NCBI GenBank assembly: GCA_964235495.1
Contig: CAXSAX010000015.1
Location: 17,193-81,192, forward strand
Length of the DNA: 64,000 bases
Reading direction: 5' to 3'
Source: LMUY01 sp964235495
GTDB taxonomy: Bacteria > Pseudomonadota > Alphaproteobacteria > Acetobacterales > Acetobacteraceae
Made by a program: the position numbers and the translations under genes. Position 1 is the stretch's first letter, and each line of letters opens with the position of its first letter. The notes beneath the pieces were generated by a model. That model searched no databases, had not been told where the DNA came from, and saw only the letters and a program-made list of their open reading frames with translations. Shown here piece after piece: positions 43,420-52,748 of this stretch.

Positions 43420-43740
43420 TCACCTCTGCGGCTCGTCCTCCAAAGGCTGTTCGTTCCATGGGCCGGTTTGCAAGTTCAGCTCGTATAACCTCGGCAGCAG
43501 GCCTTGCCCCTGTGCATAGTTGCGGAGGCGGTCCAGGTAATCTGGGCTACCAACAGACAAAAGGTTTCACCTATTGGGTGCCTTGATTGCGAAGCCGTTG
43601 AGTGTGGGAACACGGTGCCACTCGGCAGCCATCATAGCATCGACGTCATGTTGAACCCTATCGCTTACGCTCGGTGAAAAGCCGGGATTAGGTGACCCGG
43701 CACTGATGGAGAAAAGTGTGACAGGCAGCAGGGGAGTACT
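43420..43740 (-). pseudogene. Remnant of a membrane-protein gene with an in-frame stop
   Basis: The minus strand reads as coding over about 105 codons: FSISAGSPNPGFSPSVSD, then AMMAAEWHRVPTLNGF, then TGA at 43567-43569, and on in the same frame with SPDYLDRLRNYAQGQG and LYELNLQTGPWNEQP to a stop at 43420. The VPTLNGF block and a tail with TGPW resemble the C-termini of polytopic glycan-related membrane proteins (GT39-like), with Trp probably expected where TGA stands. There is no start codon or membrane part, so only the 3' end survives. It fills most of the 494-base gap between two divergent genes. Confidence 0.5.
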
Positions 43741-43779
43741 TACGCGCCCAAGACAGCAAGTAGCGATCCTCTCACGGCC

Positions 43780-45297
43780 GTGCTGGTTGATGGTGCAACA
43801 GCTATCTGCCAGGTATCAGGTTTTCATGGTACCCAGCGTTCCGCTTCCTTCCGTATCGAGGCGTTCCGCAGATGGCCTCGCCCCCTCTGGATCGCCGCCG
43901 CCGCTTTGCTGCTCGCCGCCGGCCTCGCTTTTGACCACGTTGAGCGATTTTTCCAGGGCGACTCTCTCTCTTACCTCGGGACGGAGGGTCACTACCTGCC
44001 ACCTGACCGCTCCTGGCTGTTCGGCTTGGCCTTGAATGCGCTGGTGCGCGTAACGGGCAGCGAATACAGCTTCAGGGCATTACAGGCGCTGGCTCTCCTG
44101 ATGGTTCTGATGGCATGTGCGTCCTTGTTTGCGGAAACACGGGGCGGCCGTCGCGCCCATGCAACTTTCGTTGTTGCCTGCTGCCTTGACCCGCTGACTG
44201 GCCTCTACACACGTTTCTACATGACGGACCTATTGGCAGCCCTGATGTTCCTGATGTTCCTTGTCTTGCTTCACCGCGCGGTTCGGGCGACGCGAGAAGG
44301 TTTCCGACTCTGGTTGTTACCGCTGGCGCTGATCGTCACGGCGGCCGTCTTCACCCGCGTTGCCTATGGTGTGATCATTTTGCTGAGCGTGGCTTTCTTC
44401 GGTTTCAGTGCAGCACGGCTGCGTCTGCCCATGACGAATCGCCTTGTGATGATTGCGGCACTTCCATTCCTCGCGATTGTTGTCTTAGTCGGCGCAAATC
44501 GGGTTTTGTTTGCTGAACAGTTCCCCGGCGAGTTGTTCATCAACAAACTCTCGGGCGTATTCGTGCTGGGCAGCTTCGCGCCAGCGCTGAACGCCACAGA
44601 TTTCCGCGCAGCCGGGATCGAAGTTTCCGATGCCGATGTGGCGGCGCTAAGATTGAACGACTACGACCGACGGGGTGACCAGATCTGGGGCGTGAACGAC
44701 ACGGACGCGCAAGCTTTGATCAAACGCCGACTTGGAGTTACGGCACCCTATACCCGCATCGTTGACAACACCTGCACGCGGATCGTCGTCCATGCGCTAT
44801 GGCGCAATCCACTGAGTTTCCTACAAGTCTATGCGACCACTCTGCTCTTCCATTTTGAGCCCAGCGAGTGGCGAAAGCATCTGGATGTCGAAACCGGCAT
44901 CACGCGCAGCCTGCCACAGGGCTTCATCGACATGATGAACCGGCTCGCGAAACCGCACATAACGCCTGAGATTGCCGTCCAACCGTCGATCATGCTCAGC
45001 ACGTTTCTTAGGGTCGCTCCCGTTTACCCGTTGCTGCTTGCTGGAACCGTGCTGGCGGCTGGTTGGCATCTGCTGCTCGGGCGGCGAACGAGGCTAGGAT
45101 GCCTTGTTGCGAGTGCCGGGTTCCTAGCGGTCGTGGCGGCGGGACCCCTTTATGCCGTTTATGTCATTCCGCGCTACATGATTGCTGCTGTGCCGCTTGC
45201 CTTTGCAATCTGGGCCGGATTTGATCTGTCCCACGCTTGGAGAGTAGCGCGAGTGCGTTTTGCCAAGATTTTGTCAAGCATAGCTGTGGTGCAATAA
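43780..45297 (+). CDS. Polytopic membrane protein, possible glycosyltransferase (ArnT/PMT-like), low GC
   Basis: A 505-residue integral membrane protein with about ten hydrophobic helices. An early periplasmic loop has FFQGDSLSYLGTEGHYLPPDRSW, the position where GT39/GT83 enzymes have an acidic catalytic loop. There is a large loop with CTRIVVHALWRNPLSF. The family is not certain. Base composition is visibly less GC-rich than its neighbours, with many codons ending in A or T, which suggests recent transfer. The start is GTG 43780; no strong ribosome site is seen, and a later start is possible. Confidence 0.68.
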   Translation: MLVDGATAICQVSGFHGTQRSASFRIEAFRRWPRPLWIAAAALLLAAGLAFDHVERFFQGDSLSYLGTEGHYLPPDRSWLFGLALNALVRVTGSEYSFRALQALALLMVLMACASLFAETRGGRRAHATFVVACCLDPLTGLYTRFYMTDLLAALMFLMFLVLLHRAVRATREGFRLWLLPLALIVTAAVFTRVAYGVIILLSVAFFGFSAARLRLPMTNRLVMIAALPFLAIVVLVGANRVLFAEQFPGELFINKLSGVFVLGSFAPALNATDFRAAGIEVSDADVAALRLNDYDRRGDQIWGVNDTDAQALIKRRLGVTAPYTRIVDNTCTRIVVHALWRNPLSFLQVYATTLLFHFEPSEWRKHLDVETGITRSLPQGFIDMMNRLAKPHITPEIAVQPSIMLSTFLRVAPVYPLLLAGTVLAAGWHLLLGRRTRLGCLVASAGFLAVVAAGPLYAVYVIPRYMIAAVPLAFAIWAGFDLSHAWRVARVRFAKILSSIAVVQ

Positions 45298-45403
45298 GTT
45301 CATGGTTTGATGCGAGTCGCACCATGGCGGAGCAAGTTGCACGTCAACATGCTTGGCTGGATGGATCAGCCAGCACCAGCGTGTTAGAGACAAATACCTC
45401 CAA

Positions 45404-48034
45404 ATGGAAACTATACACCCAGCCCGCTCCCGCGAGAACAACTTGGGGGCGATACGCCTATTCGCAGCGTTGCTGGTCATCTACGGCCATGGTCAGGACA
45501 TGAAGGGCGCGCCGACGCCCATCCTGTGGGACGTGTCCGTCTCCAGCATCGGACTCGACCTGTTCTTCTGCCTGAGCGGCTACCTGATTTATGACAGCTG
45601 GCTGCGCGATCCCAGGCTCGGCGCCTTCCTTGCCAAGCGCGCGCTGCGCATCTTCCCGGGGCTGGCGGTCTGCGTGCTGTTCTGCACCTTCGTCGTGGGC
45701 CCTGCCGCCACCGCCCTGCCGCTGCGCGACTATTTCGGCCATCACGGCACCTGGCAGTTCCTGCTCAACATCGCGCTCTACCTCAAGCTCACCCTGCCCG
45801 GCGTGTTCACCCACCGGCTGCTCGGCAGTGCGGTGAACGGCTCGCTGTGGAGCCTGTTCCCGGAAACGCTGTGCTACCTGGCCGTGCCCCTGGTCTGGCT
45901 GTGCGTCGCCTGGGGACGCGGCGCGCTGCTGCTGGCCATCATGGGCACGTGCGGCGCCGGCGGGCTCTACATGTTTGCCTATCACCCGACCGGCTACGGC
46001 CTCATCTACAGCGCCGATCCGAAATACGTGCTGGTCCAGGTACCGTTCTTTATGGCCGGCGCGTTCTGGCGCCAGGTGCAGCTGCGCCTCCCCCGGCTGT
46101 TCCGGCTTGACGCGGCGGTGGCGCTGACGGCCGCGACGTTCCTGCTGCCTACGCTGGTTGGCGGCAGCAGCACCCCTTTCCGCTGGCTGACGCTGTCCTA
46201 CGTCGTCATCGCCTTCGGCAGCGAGTCCACCCCGCTGCTGCGCCGCGCCACGCGCTTCGGGGACCTGTCCTACGGCGCCTACCTCTACGCCTTCCCGATT
46301 CAGCAGCTGGTGCTGGACCATGTCCACGGCTTTGCCACCACCATCGCCACCGGAGCCACGGTCGCGGTGGCGATGGCGTCCTGGCACCTGGTCGAACGCC
46401 CGGCGCTGCAACTGAAGCCTCAGAGCGGCAGGCGGCTGGAGGCAGAGCTGGGGATGCCCGCCACCGTTGCGGCCAGCGTGCGGGCTTCGGTGGCCCAGCG
46501 GCCGGACTGGCGAGCAACCGGGCGGGCAACGGTGCGGCTGCTGGGTGGCACGCCTTTGTTGCCCGGGGTCGCCGCGCTGTTGTGCCTGGCCGCGTACGCG
46601 GGGCAGCTCGGCCTTGGGCACTGGCAATTGGACGAGTACGTCCTGTTCCATAAGCTGCAAAGCTTGGGGTGGCAGGCGCTGCTGCCCCGCCTTGCGGTTT
46701 CGCCCTACCCATTCTCAGAGCTGCTGCTGTTCCTCTACGGCACGGCCGTGCTTGAGTCTGGCAGCCCGCTGGTGGTCCCGTTCCTGGCGGCGCTCTGGGC
46801 CGGCATGCTGGGCTGCGCGGTGTGGGCGGCCGCCAAGGCGCTGCCACCCTCCCGGCATCGGCTGGCGACGGGGGCGACGCTGGTGATGGGGCTGTTCGCC
46901 TTCGTGCTGGCAACCAACAATATCACCGAGATGTTCTACTGGCCGGTGGCCACCGCCGCTTACCTGCCGACGGCCGAAAGCGCGGTGGTGCTGCTGTTCT
47001 TGCTGGCAGGTCCGCTTGATGCGCGCCGGCGGCTGGGCTGCGGCGCGGCGCTGCTGGTAGCCGCCGCCAGCAGCGAGATGGGGGCAGCCCTGGCGGCAGG
47101 CTTCGGCGGCGCTGCCGCCCTCGCAGGTGCACTGGGCGGGCGAGCGGGCTTGAGCAAGACGTTCCGCGAGGGGGCGTGGTGGGCCGTTCCAGCCCTGTTC
47201 AGCCTGGCCGTGCTTGGTGTGCCGCCCCTGGCGCACGCCCTCGACGCCGAACCGGGAGAGGCCAGTCTTCTGGCCGGGCACTTGGGCACCTCGCTCGACA
47301 TCGGCCTGCGCCAACTTTTGCTGGGTGTCGTGGGCAGTGATCGGATGGGGGCAGCGGCCTTGGCCGCAGTCTCGGCCAAGCTCTTGTTTGCACTGGGCTT
47401 CGCCATGCTTTGGCAACGATACGGCTCATCGGGGTCGGAAACAGGCCGCTGGCAGGCCGTGTTGGCGGCCGCCCTTGGTGGAGCGGCGTTGTTCTCCATC
47501 GTCGCTGCATATGACCGCTCTGGCACGCTATGCTGCGAGCGGCAGGCGACGGCGCGCGCTTGGTTCATCGATCTGTGTTTCATCCTGTTGATGGCCTGGA
47601 TGCTTGCACGGTGGCCCCGATGGCGCCGGGTCACCTGGGCGGCCCCCAGCTTGCTTGCGATCTCGTTGTATCCAGTGCTGTTCGACCTTCATGGCCTGTC
47701 GCAGGATTACGCCAGCTACGGTTGGGCGATCGATGCGCGTGCCCGGACCTGGCAGTCAGCGCGTCAGGCTGGCACGGACCGGATGGAGTTCTACCTGGCT
47801 CCGGACGAGGCGGGACAGCTCATTCACGGCGACAGCGGGCCGATCGGAACGTTCAGGGTCGCAGCAGACGCTCCACAGGGAATCGACGCGATTGGCCGGT
47901 TCTTCCACAAGAGCACCGTCACCACGTGCCAGCCCTGGCAGAGAAGCGAGTCGTGGCTCATCAGCGGGCAGTTCGTTCCGTCTTGCCCTCCGCACGATGG
48001 ACCTCCGGACAGGGTCTGGCCGCCGGCGTCATGA
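45404..48034 (+). CDS. Acyltransferase-3 family domain fused to a second polytopic membrane domain
   Basis: An 876-residue membrane protein. Residues about 10-345 are an acyltransferase-3 (OafA-like) domain: ENNLGAIRLFAALLVIYGHGQD with the conserved His, SSIGLDLFFCLSGYLI and KRALRIFPGLAV. Such domains O-acetylate or succinylate surface sugars. Residues about 390-800 form another ten or so helices (LGLGHWQLDEYVLFHKL, NNITEMFYWPVATAAYLPTAE), like DUF6056-type proteins of glycan clusters, with a soluble C-terminal tail. Both are usually separate genes. ATG 45404 is chosen so that the acyltransferase begins normally; an in-frame start at 45353 exists. Confidence 0.78.
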   Translation: METIHPARSRENNLGAIRLFAALLVIYGHGQDMKGAPTPILWDVSVSSIGLDLFFCLSGYLIYDSWLRDPRLGAFLAKRALRIFPGLAVCVLFCTFVVGPAATALPLRDYFGHHGTWQFLLNIALYLKLTLPGVFTHRLLGSAVNGSLWSLFPETLCYLAVPLVWLCVAWGRGALLLAIMGTCGAGGLYMFAYHPTGYGLIYSADPKYVLVQVPFFMAGAFWRQVQLRLPRLFRLDAAVALTAATFLLPTLVGGSSTPFRWLTLSYVVIAFGSESTPLLRRATRFGDLSYGAYLYAFPIQQLVLDHVHGFATTIATGATVAVAMASWHLVERPALQLKPQSGRRLEAELGMPATVAASVRASVAQRPDWRATGRATVRLLGGTPLLPGVAALLCLAAYAGQLGLGHWQLDEYVLFHKLQSLGWQALLPRLAVSPYPFSELLLFLYGTAVLESGSPLVVPFLAALWAGMLGCAVWAAAKALPPSRHRLATGATLVMGLFAFVLATNNITEMFYWPVATAAYLPTAESAVVLLFLLAGPLDARRRLGCGAALLVAAASSEMGAALAAGFGGAAALAGALGGRAGLSKTFREGAWWAVPALFSLAVLGVPPLAHALDAEPGEASLLAGHLGTSLDIGLRQLLLGVVGSDRMGAAALAAVSAKLLFALGFAMLWQRYGSSGSETGRWQAVLAAALGGAALFSIVAAYDRSGTLCCERQATARAWFIDLCFILLMAWMLARWPRWRRVTWAAPSLLAISLYPVLFDLHGLSQDYASYGWAIDARARTWQSARQAGTDRMEFYLAPDEAGQLIHGDSGPIGTFRVAADAPQGIDAIGRFFHKSTVTTCQPWQRSESWLISGQFVPSCPPHDGPPDRVWPPAS

Positions 48035-48188
48035 TGGACGCCAGGGATGTCCGCGCACCCGGCATGGTCGAGTTTTGGGATCTGGCTGGGGCGTTGCTTC
48101 CCGCAAAGCCGATCGCGTGACAGCACCAAGCGTGATGCGGCAAAATACTGCGGCACTTGCACATCGAACCTGGAAAGACGGAGTTCAT

Positions 48189-48398
48189 ATGGAGGAATGT
48201 TTGCCCGCTGGTTTTGAGAGCCACTGGGACGCCGACTGGTTCAAGCGACGGTCCGATGAGTGCCGCCGCCTAGCCGACGTGACCACGGACGGGTCGGTGC
48301 GGGACGGGATGCTGGAGCTGGCGCGCGACCTGAGGCGACAGTCGGACCATGCCGCGATCCTGGCGGCCATCGCGTCGGTGCGGCGACCTGGAGCGTAG
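48189..48398 (+). CDS. Small hypothetical protein
   Basis: A 69-residue soluble protein, rich in Asp, Arg and Ala (FESHWDADWFKRRSDECRRLAD, DGMLELARDLRRQSDHAA). It is preceded by CGGAG with five bases to ATG 48189. No family is recognised, but short proteins with a DWxxxRxxECRRLA pattern occur in related alphaproteobacteria. It converges with the ferritin-like gene. Confidence 0.6.
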   Translation: MEECLPAGFESHWDADWFKRRSDECRRLADVTTDGSVRDGMLELARDLRRQSDHAAILAAIASVRRPGA

Positions 48399-48438
48399 CT
48401 GCCCCACCCGGACCGGGTGAGGCAGCCGCTTGCGTAGG

Positions 48439-49347
48439 CTAAACCGTGGTGATGGTGCCGTTGACGCCGTTCGGGAAGAAGCCGCCGCTTGCCGTTCCGA
48501 CTGCCGGAGTTTGGTAAACGATGGCCAGCACTTGCTGCGGCGTGCGACGGAAGACCAAGCCGTTGTAGTCGTTGTCAACGAAGTTGAAGGCCTCGCCAGG
48601 AATGGAGGTGCCCACGTCGTCAGCCGCTCCCGACAGGGTCGCTCGCGCCGCGGAGATCGCGTTCGTCGCGTTCCCGGCGCCCAAATCCGCCAGGATGCCG
48701 CGGATGGCCCCGGAGTGCGAGCCTTCGGCGCCGAGCAGCCCAGCACCTTGAGCCTGCAGGTCGGGATCAACGATCATGTTGGCCGCCCCGGCGTAAGCCG
48801 ACACGCCCACGTCGATGAGCGAGTAGGCGGCGAGCAGGAAGCTGTCGTCGTCCGCGAGCGGATCGAAGGTCTGGCCGGGCTGGATCAATCCGGCGCCCAC
48901 TGCGAGCGCCGAGAAGGCGGTGGCGTAGTTGATCGCGGGCTGGGCTACCGGGCTGAAGCCCTTGAGGGTCAGGTAGGAGCGGATCAGGTTGACGTGCGCC
49001 TGCTCATCCAAGGCGAGGCGCAGCGCGTACTGCTGCACGGCCGTGCTCTGGAACGGCACCGGGCCAGGGGTCAGCAGGGTGACGGCCCCGGCTGTGCCGG
49101 TGCCGGTGGTCAGAGTGCTCGGCAAGCCCTGTCCGGTCACGGCGTGCAGGTAAAGGTTGGCTTCGAGGTATTCGAGGTTGAGGGCGAAGTTGAAAATGTC
49201 GCCATCGGTCAGCCCGGTCGCCGCTTGGGCCTGTGCGGAGCCGGACGTGCCGAGCACGGCACCGATGGTCGCCACGCTGGCCGCGCCGAGCATGGCTCGG
49301 CGGTCCAGACGGGGACCTGCCTTTAGGTTCTGATTGGTCGGCGTCAT
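48439..49347 (-). CDS. Ferritin-like domain protein, Tat-exported
   Basis: A 302-residue protein. A twin-arginine-like signal (LDRRAMLGAASVATIGAVLG) is followed by a ferritin-like four-helix domain: FNFALNLEYLEANLYLHAVTG and YALRLALDEQAHVNLIRSYL supply the E, ExxH-type metal ligands, as in Ferritin_2 proteins. The second half has SLIDVGVSAYAGAANMI and a beta-rich C-terminus. Relatives are secreted and of unknown substrate, sometimes desiccation-related. Folded export by Tat fits a metal cofactor loaded in the cytoplasm. AAAGGA precedes the ATG. Confidence 0.85.
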   Translation of the reverse strand: MTPTNQNLKAGPRLDRRAMLGAASVATIGAVLGTSGSAQAQAATGLTDGDIFNFALNLEYLEANLYLHAVTGQGLPSTLTTGTGTAGAVTLLTPGPVPFQSTAVQQYALRLALDEQAHVNLIRSYLTLKGFSPVAQPAINYATAFSALAVGAGLIQPGQTFDPLADDDSFLLAAYSLIDVGVSAYAGAANMIVDPDLQAQGAGLLGAEGSHSGAIRGILADLGAGNATNAISAARATLSGAADDVGTSIPGEAFNFVDNDYNGLVFRRTPQQVLAIVYQTPAVGTASGGFFPNGVNGTITTV

Positions 49348-49656
49348 GGTGTTTCCTTTTAAGGTGGTCAGCAGCGAGCCCTGCGAACCTAGCCGTGAAC
49401 AACATGTTCTAAAGGCAATCAGCCATACACAATTCGGTCAGCACGCCAGATATGCAACGAGTTTAGGACGTCATTGTTACTTGCAGTTACATCAAAGAGT
49501 AATGGATAGCTTTTGACGGAATTTTGGCCTTGCGTTCACAAGGGGATGGCTTGTGCCAGCGAGGCCCCTTCGCCCTGCAGGAGCATGGCTGGCCAGGCAG
49601 GCTCATCCTGCGATGGAGCTCTGCCGCTCACTGCGCGGCATTGCCTCCGCCGTCCG
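49348..49656. other. Intergenic region, lower GC, no gene seen
   Basis: This 309-base gap between two minus-strand genes is clearly less GC-rich than its surroundings around 49420-49520. It contains short open frames on both strands with no recognisable protein. It should contain the promoter of the ferritin-like gene, but I could not identify one securely. Confidence 0.5.
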
Positions 49657-50364
49657 CTAAAGCTTGATGAGCATGGCCTGCGAGGACGGCAGCTCGATCG
49701 GCCGTTCACGCCGGGTTTCGAGGAACTCGGCATAGGCGGCGCGCACGCCGTCCAAATAGGAGTAGTCGTGGGTCAGGATCACGCCGCCGGGGACCATGCG
49801 CGGGTAGAAAAACTCGAGACAGCCGAGCGTGCTTGATTTCAGGTCCACGTCCAGGTGCACGAAGGAGAAGCGCCGGCCGTCGCACGGGGCCGAGGTGGCT
49901 GGGAACAAGCCGGGGTAGAAGCTCACCTCGGGCCGGTCCGCCATGAAAGCCTGGACGGAGGGCAGCGAGGCCGCATAGTGCCCTTCGCGCATGCGGGCGA
50001 ACTCGTCTGCATCAGGTGTCGGCAAGCCGGAGAAGGTGTCGAAGAGATGCAGCGGTGCCCCACCACTGGCCACGCTGATGATCTTGGCCGAAACCCCCTG
50101 ATAGACGCCCACCTCCGCCATCTCGCCGTCCAGCCGACTCTGCGCGCGGGCGATGGAGTACAGCGAAAAGGCTTCGTTGCCGCTGAGTAGCGACTCCCGC
50201 TGCCGGCGCGCCGCCTTGATGGCGCTCAGCACATGGCGCTCCTTGTGGCCGGCCAGGAAGGCCAGCTCAAGCCGGGCGAGCAGGCCGATGGACAACGAGC
50301 GGATGGTCCGGCTGGCAGCGATCAACCGGTGCAGCCGGGCGCTGTCGAAGCGCTTGCCAGGCAA
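49657..50364 (-). CDS. TylF/MycF-like SAM-dependent methyltransferase
   Basis: A 235-residue protein. The SAM-binding loop is DGEMAEVGVYQGVSAKIISV, then PLHLFDTFSGLP, FSFVHLDVDLKSSTLGCLEFFYPRMVPGGVILTHDYSYLDGVRAA in consecutive segments. This is the TylF/Methyltransf_24 layout, a metal-dependent sugar O-methyltransferase family. It may act on surface sugars made by the nearby glycan genes. The N-terminal 60 residues are helical and basic. It stands alone on the minus strand. Confidence 0.8.
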   Translation of the reverse strand: MPGKRFDSARLHRLIAASRTIRSLSIGLLARLELAFLAGHKERHVLSAIKAARRQRESLLSGNEAFSLYSIARAQSRLDGEMAEVGVYQGVSAKIISVASGGAPLHLFDTFSGLPTPDADEFARMREGHYAASLPSVQAFMADRPEVSFYPGLFPATSAPCDGRRFSFVHLDVDLKSSTLGCLEFFYPRMVPGGVILTHDYSYLDGVRAAYAEFLETRRERPIELPSSQAMLIKL

Positions 50365-50477
50365 GGGCGGCTTGGCAGGGGAAAAGGCAGGCGTGTCCAG
50401 CTGGGCAACAGGGGAGATGATCAGGAATCCTTGTGACGGGGGCGGGCCGGATAGGGTCAGCGACGCCGATCAGAGGG

Positions 50478-50756
50478 TCAGAAGCTATTGGGCGGCAGCA
50501 GGACGTGTAGCATCAGCAGAATCAGGAACACCACCAGCAGGATGCGGAACACGCCGCCGAACAGCCGCAGCACGGCGGCGATGAACACCACCGCCGCGAC
50601 CAGGATGATGACGGCCTGCGCACTGTTCGGCACCCCGGCCCTGGCCAGCGCATGGCGCAAGAACACGTCGAGCGCGCCGAACAGGCCGAGAAACAGCCCA
50701 AGCAGGGCGCGCAGCCAACTTGCAACCGTCCCGAGCGCCTGATCCACCTGCCCCAT
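50478..50756 (-). CDS. Small hydrophobic protein with two membrane helices
   Basis: A 92-residue protein. Two hydrophobic segments are visible, LRALLGLFLGLFGALDVFL and AVIILVAAVVFIAAVLRLFGG followed by LLVVFLILLMLHVLL. There is no recognised family; similar short proteins are annotated as membrane proteins of unknown function in related genomes. ATG 50756 (MGQVDQ) is chosen because the upstream extension is Arg/Pro-rich. It is divergent from the ABC exporter gene. Confidence 0.62.
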   Translation of the reverse strand: MGQVDQALGTVASWLRALLGLFLGLFGALDVFLRHALARAGVPNSAQAVIILVAAVVFIAAVLRLFGGVFRILLVVFLILLMLHVLLPPNSF

Positions 50757-50853
50757 GGCCCGCTTCGTTACAGGTCGGCCTGGCTCACGTCCAGGTGAGC
50801 GATAACGCGGGCTTGGCTTGACCCGGCGCGGCCAGCGCCCGACTTGCAGGGCC

Positions 50854-52710
50854 ATGTTCAAATGGTTCGAAAGCTTCCTCACGCCGACGGCGCCGCCGCC
50901 GCCGGGCCAGCCGCCTGACGGCCTAGCGGCGTTCTACTGGCACTTCGTCCGGCAATCGCGCGCGCTGGTGGTCGCCTTGTTCGCCGTGGGCACGCTCACG
51001 GCGCTGCTGGACAGCCTGATCCCCGCCTTCCTGGGGCGGGTGGTGGCGCTGACCACGCGTTACCAGCCGGCGGAGCTGTGGCAGCAGGCCCGGTGGCAGC
51101 TGGTGGGCATGGCGGCGGTGCTGCTGGCCGTGCGTCCAGCCGGCATGCTGCTGCGCAACCTCGTCACCAACCAGGCGATCACGCCGGGGCTGACCAACCT
51201 GGTGCGCTGGCAGTCGCACTGGCATGTGGTGCGGCAGAGCTGGACCTTCTTCCAGAACGACTTCGCCGGCCGGGTGGCGAACCGGGTGATGCAGGTCGGC
51301 CCGGCGCTGCGCGAGAGCGTGGTCGCCACCACCAACGCCGTTTGGTACATCGTGATCTATGGCGGCTCGGCGATGCTGCTGATGGGCCATGCCGACGCGC
51401 GGCTGGCGATCCCGATGGCGCTGTGGTTCGTGGCCTATGCCGTGCTGCTGCGCTGGTTCGTGCCGCGGGCGCGCAGCCGCTCGCGCCGCAACTCGGAGGC
51501 GCGCTCCCTGGTCACCGGCGGGGTGGTGGACAGCTACACCAACATCCTAACCGTCAAGCTGTTCGCCCGCGCGTCCGACGAGGATGCCTACGTCTCCGGG
51601 CTGGTGGACGACCAGACCGCCATCTACCGGAGCAGCACCCGGCTGCTCACCGCCTGGGCGCTGATGCTGCAGGTGACCAACGCCTGCATGGTGGTCGGCA
51701 CCGCCGGGCTGTCGATCTGGCTGTGGCGGCAGGGCCGGGTCGGGGTGAACGTGGTCGCAATGGCGCTGCCGCTGGCCTGGCAGGTGAACAACATCGCTGG
51801 CTGGGTGTCGGACAGCGTGACCAGCATCTTCGAGAACGTGGGCGTGGTGCAGGACTCGATGCGCTCCATCGCCGGGCCGCGCCAGCATCCGGACCTGCCC
51901 GGAGCCCGGCCGCTCATCGTCAGCGAGGGCGCAATCCAGTTCGAGGCGGTGCAGTTCGGCTACGGCACCCAGCGCGGCGTGCTGCACGGGCTCCAGCTCG
52001 ACATCCGCCCCGGCGAGCGGGTGGGGCTGGTTGGCCAATCGGGAGCGGGCAAGTCAACCCTGGTCAACCTGCTGCTCGGCTTCTACGCGCCGGAAGCCGG
52101 GCGCATCACCATCGACGGGCAGGACATCGCGCGCATCACCCAGGAAAGTCTGCGCGGGCAGATCGGCATGGTAACGCAGGACACCTCCCTGCTGCACCGC
52201 TCCATCCGCGACAACATTCGCTACGGCCGGCCCGACGCGCCGGAAGCCGAGGTGCTCGACGCCGCGCGGCGCGCCCATGCGGACGCGTTCATCAGCACCT
52301 TGGAGGACTGGAACGGCCGCCGCGGCTACGACGCGCATGTGGGCGAGCGCGGCGTCAAGCTGTCGGGCGGGCAGCGGCAGCGCGTGGCGATCGCGCGGGT
52401 GATCCTGAAGGACGCGCCGATCCTGGTGCTGGACGAGGCGACCAGTGCGCTCGACTCGGAGGTGGAAAACGCCATTCAGGAGCAGCTGGACGGGCTGATG
52501 GAGGGGCGCACGGTGATCGCCATCGCGCACCGCCTCTCCACCCTGGCCCGGATGGACCGCATCGTGGTCATGGAGGGGGGTCGCATCGTCGAGCAAGGGA
52601 CCCACGCGGCGCTGCTGGCGGCGGATGGCGCGTATGCCCGGCTGTGGCGGCGGCAATCCGGCGGATTCCGCGCCGCAGCCGTTCTTGACACCCCTGTAAC
52701 CCCCGGTTAG
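50854..52710 (+). CDS. ABC exporter, MsbA/multidrug-like, fused
   Basis: A 618-residue half transporter of the ABC_membrane plus ATPase type. Six helices lie in residues 30-330. The ATPase has Walker A GQSGAGKSTLVNLLLGF, Q-loop VTQDTSLLHRSI, signature LSGGQRQRVAIARVIL, Walker B ILVLDEATS and the H-loop AHRLSTLARMD. The substrate may be lipid, peptide or drug; no periplasmic partner genes are linked. It ends where the candidate atp promoter begins. Confidence 0.9.
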   Translation: MFKWFESFLTPTAPPPPGQPPDGLAAFYWHFVRQSRALVVALFAVGTLTALLDSLIPAFLGRVVALTTRYQPAELWQQARWQLVGMAAVLLAVRPAGMLLRNLVTNQAITPGLTNLVRWQSHWHVVRQSWTFFQNDFAGRVANRVMQVGPALRESVVATTNAVWYIVIYGGSAMLLMGHADARLAIPMALWFVAYAVLLRWFVPRARSRSRRNSEARSLVTGGVVDSYTNILTVKLFARASDEDAYVSGLVDDQTAIYRSSTRLLTAWALMLQVTNACMVVGTAGLSIWLWRQGRVGVNVVAMALPLAWQVNNIAGWVSDSVTSIFENVGVVQDSMRSIAGPRQHPDLPGARPLIVSEGAIQFEAVQFGYGTQRGVLHGLQLDIRPGERVGLVGQSGAGKSTLVNLLLGFYAPEAGRITIDGQDIARITQESLRGQIGMVTQDTSLLHRSIRDNIRYGRPDAPEAEVLDAARRAHADAFISTLEDWNGRRGYDAHVGERGVKLSGGQRQRVAIARVILKDAPILVLDEATSALDSEVENAIQEQLDGLMEGRTVIAIAHRLSTLARMDRIVVMEGGRIVEQGTHAALLAADGAYARLWRRQSGGFRAAAVLDTPVTPG

Positions 52711-52713
52711 CAA
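52685..52713 (+). promoter_or_regulatory. Candidate promoter for the atp operon
   Basis: TTGACA at 52685-52690 and TAGCAA at 52708-52713 are separated by 17 bases, inside the last codons of the ABC exporter gene. It lies 36 bases before the atpI start. The -10 box is weak. Confidence 0.4.
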
Positions 52714-52748
52714 GCCCGGCCTGACCTGCTCGGGTGCGGAGGGCGGTT

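Noticed and set aside
43380..43780. Interpretation of the gap as a promoter-only region
   Set aside because: The translated blocks on the minus strand look too protein-like (SISAGSPNPGF, VPTLNGF, YLDRLRNYA) to be chance.
49513..49836. Plus-strand open frame overlapping the end of the TylF-like gene
   Set aside because: It has no motifs, runs antisense to a good methyltransferase and covers a low-GC intergenic stretch.
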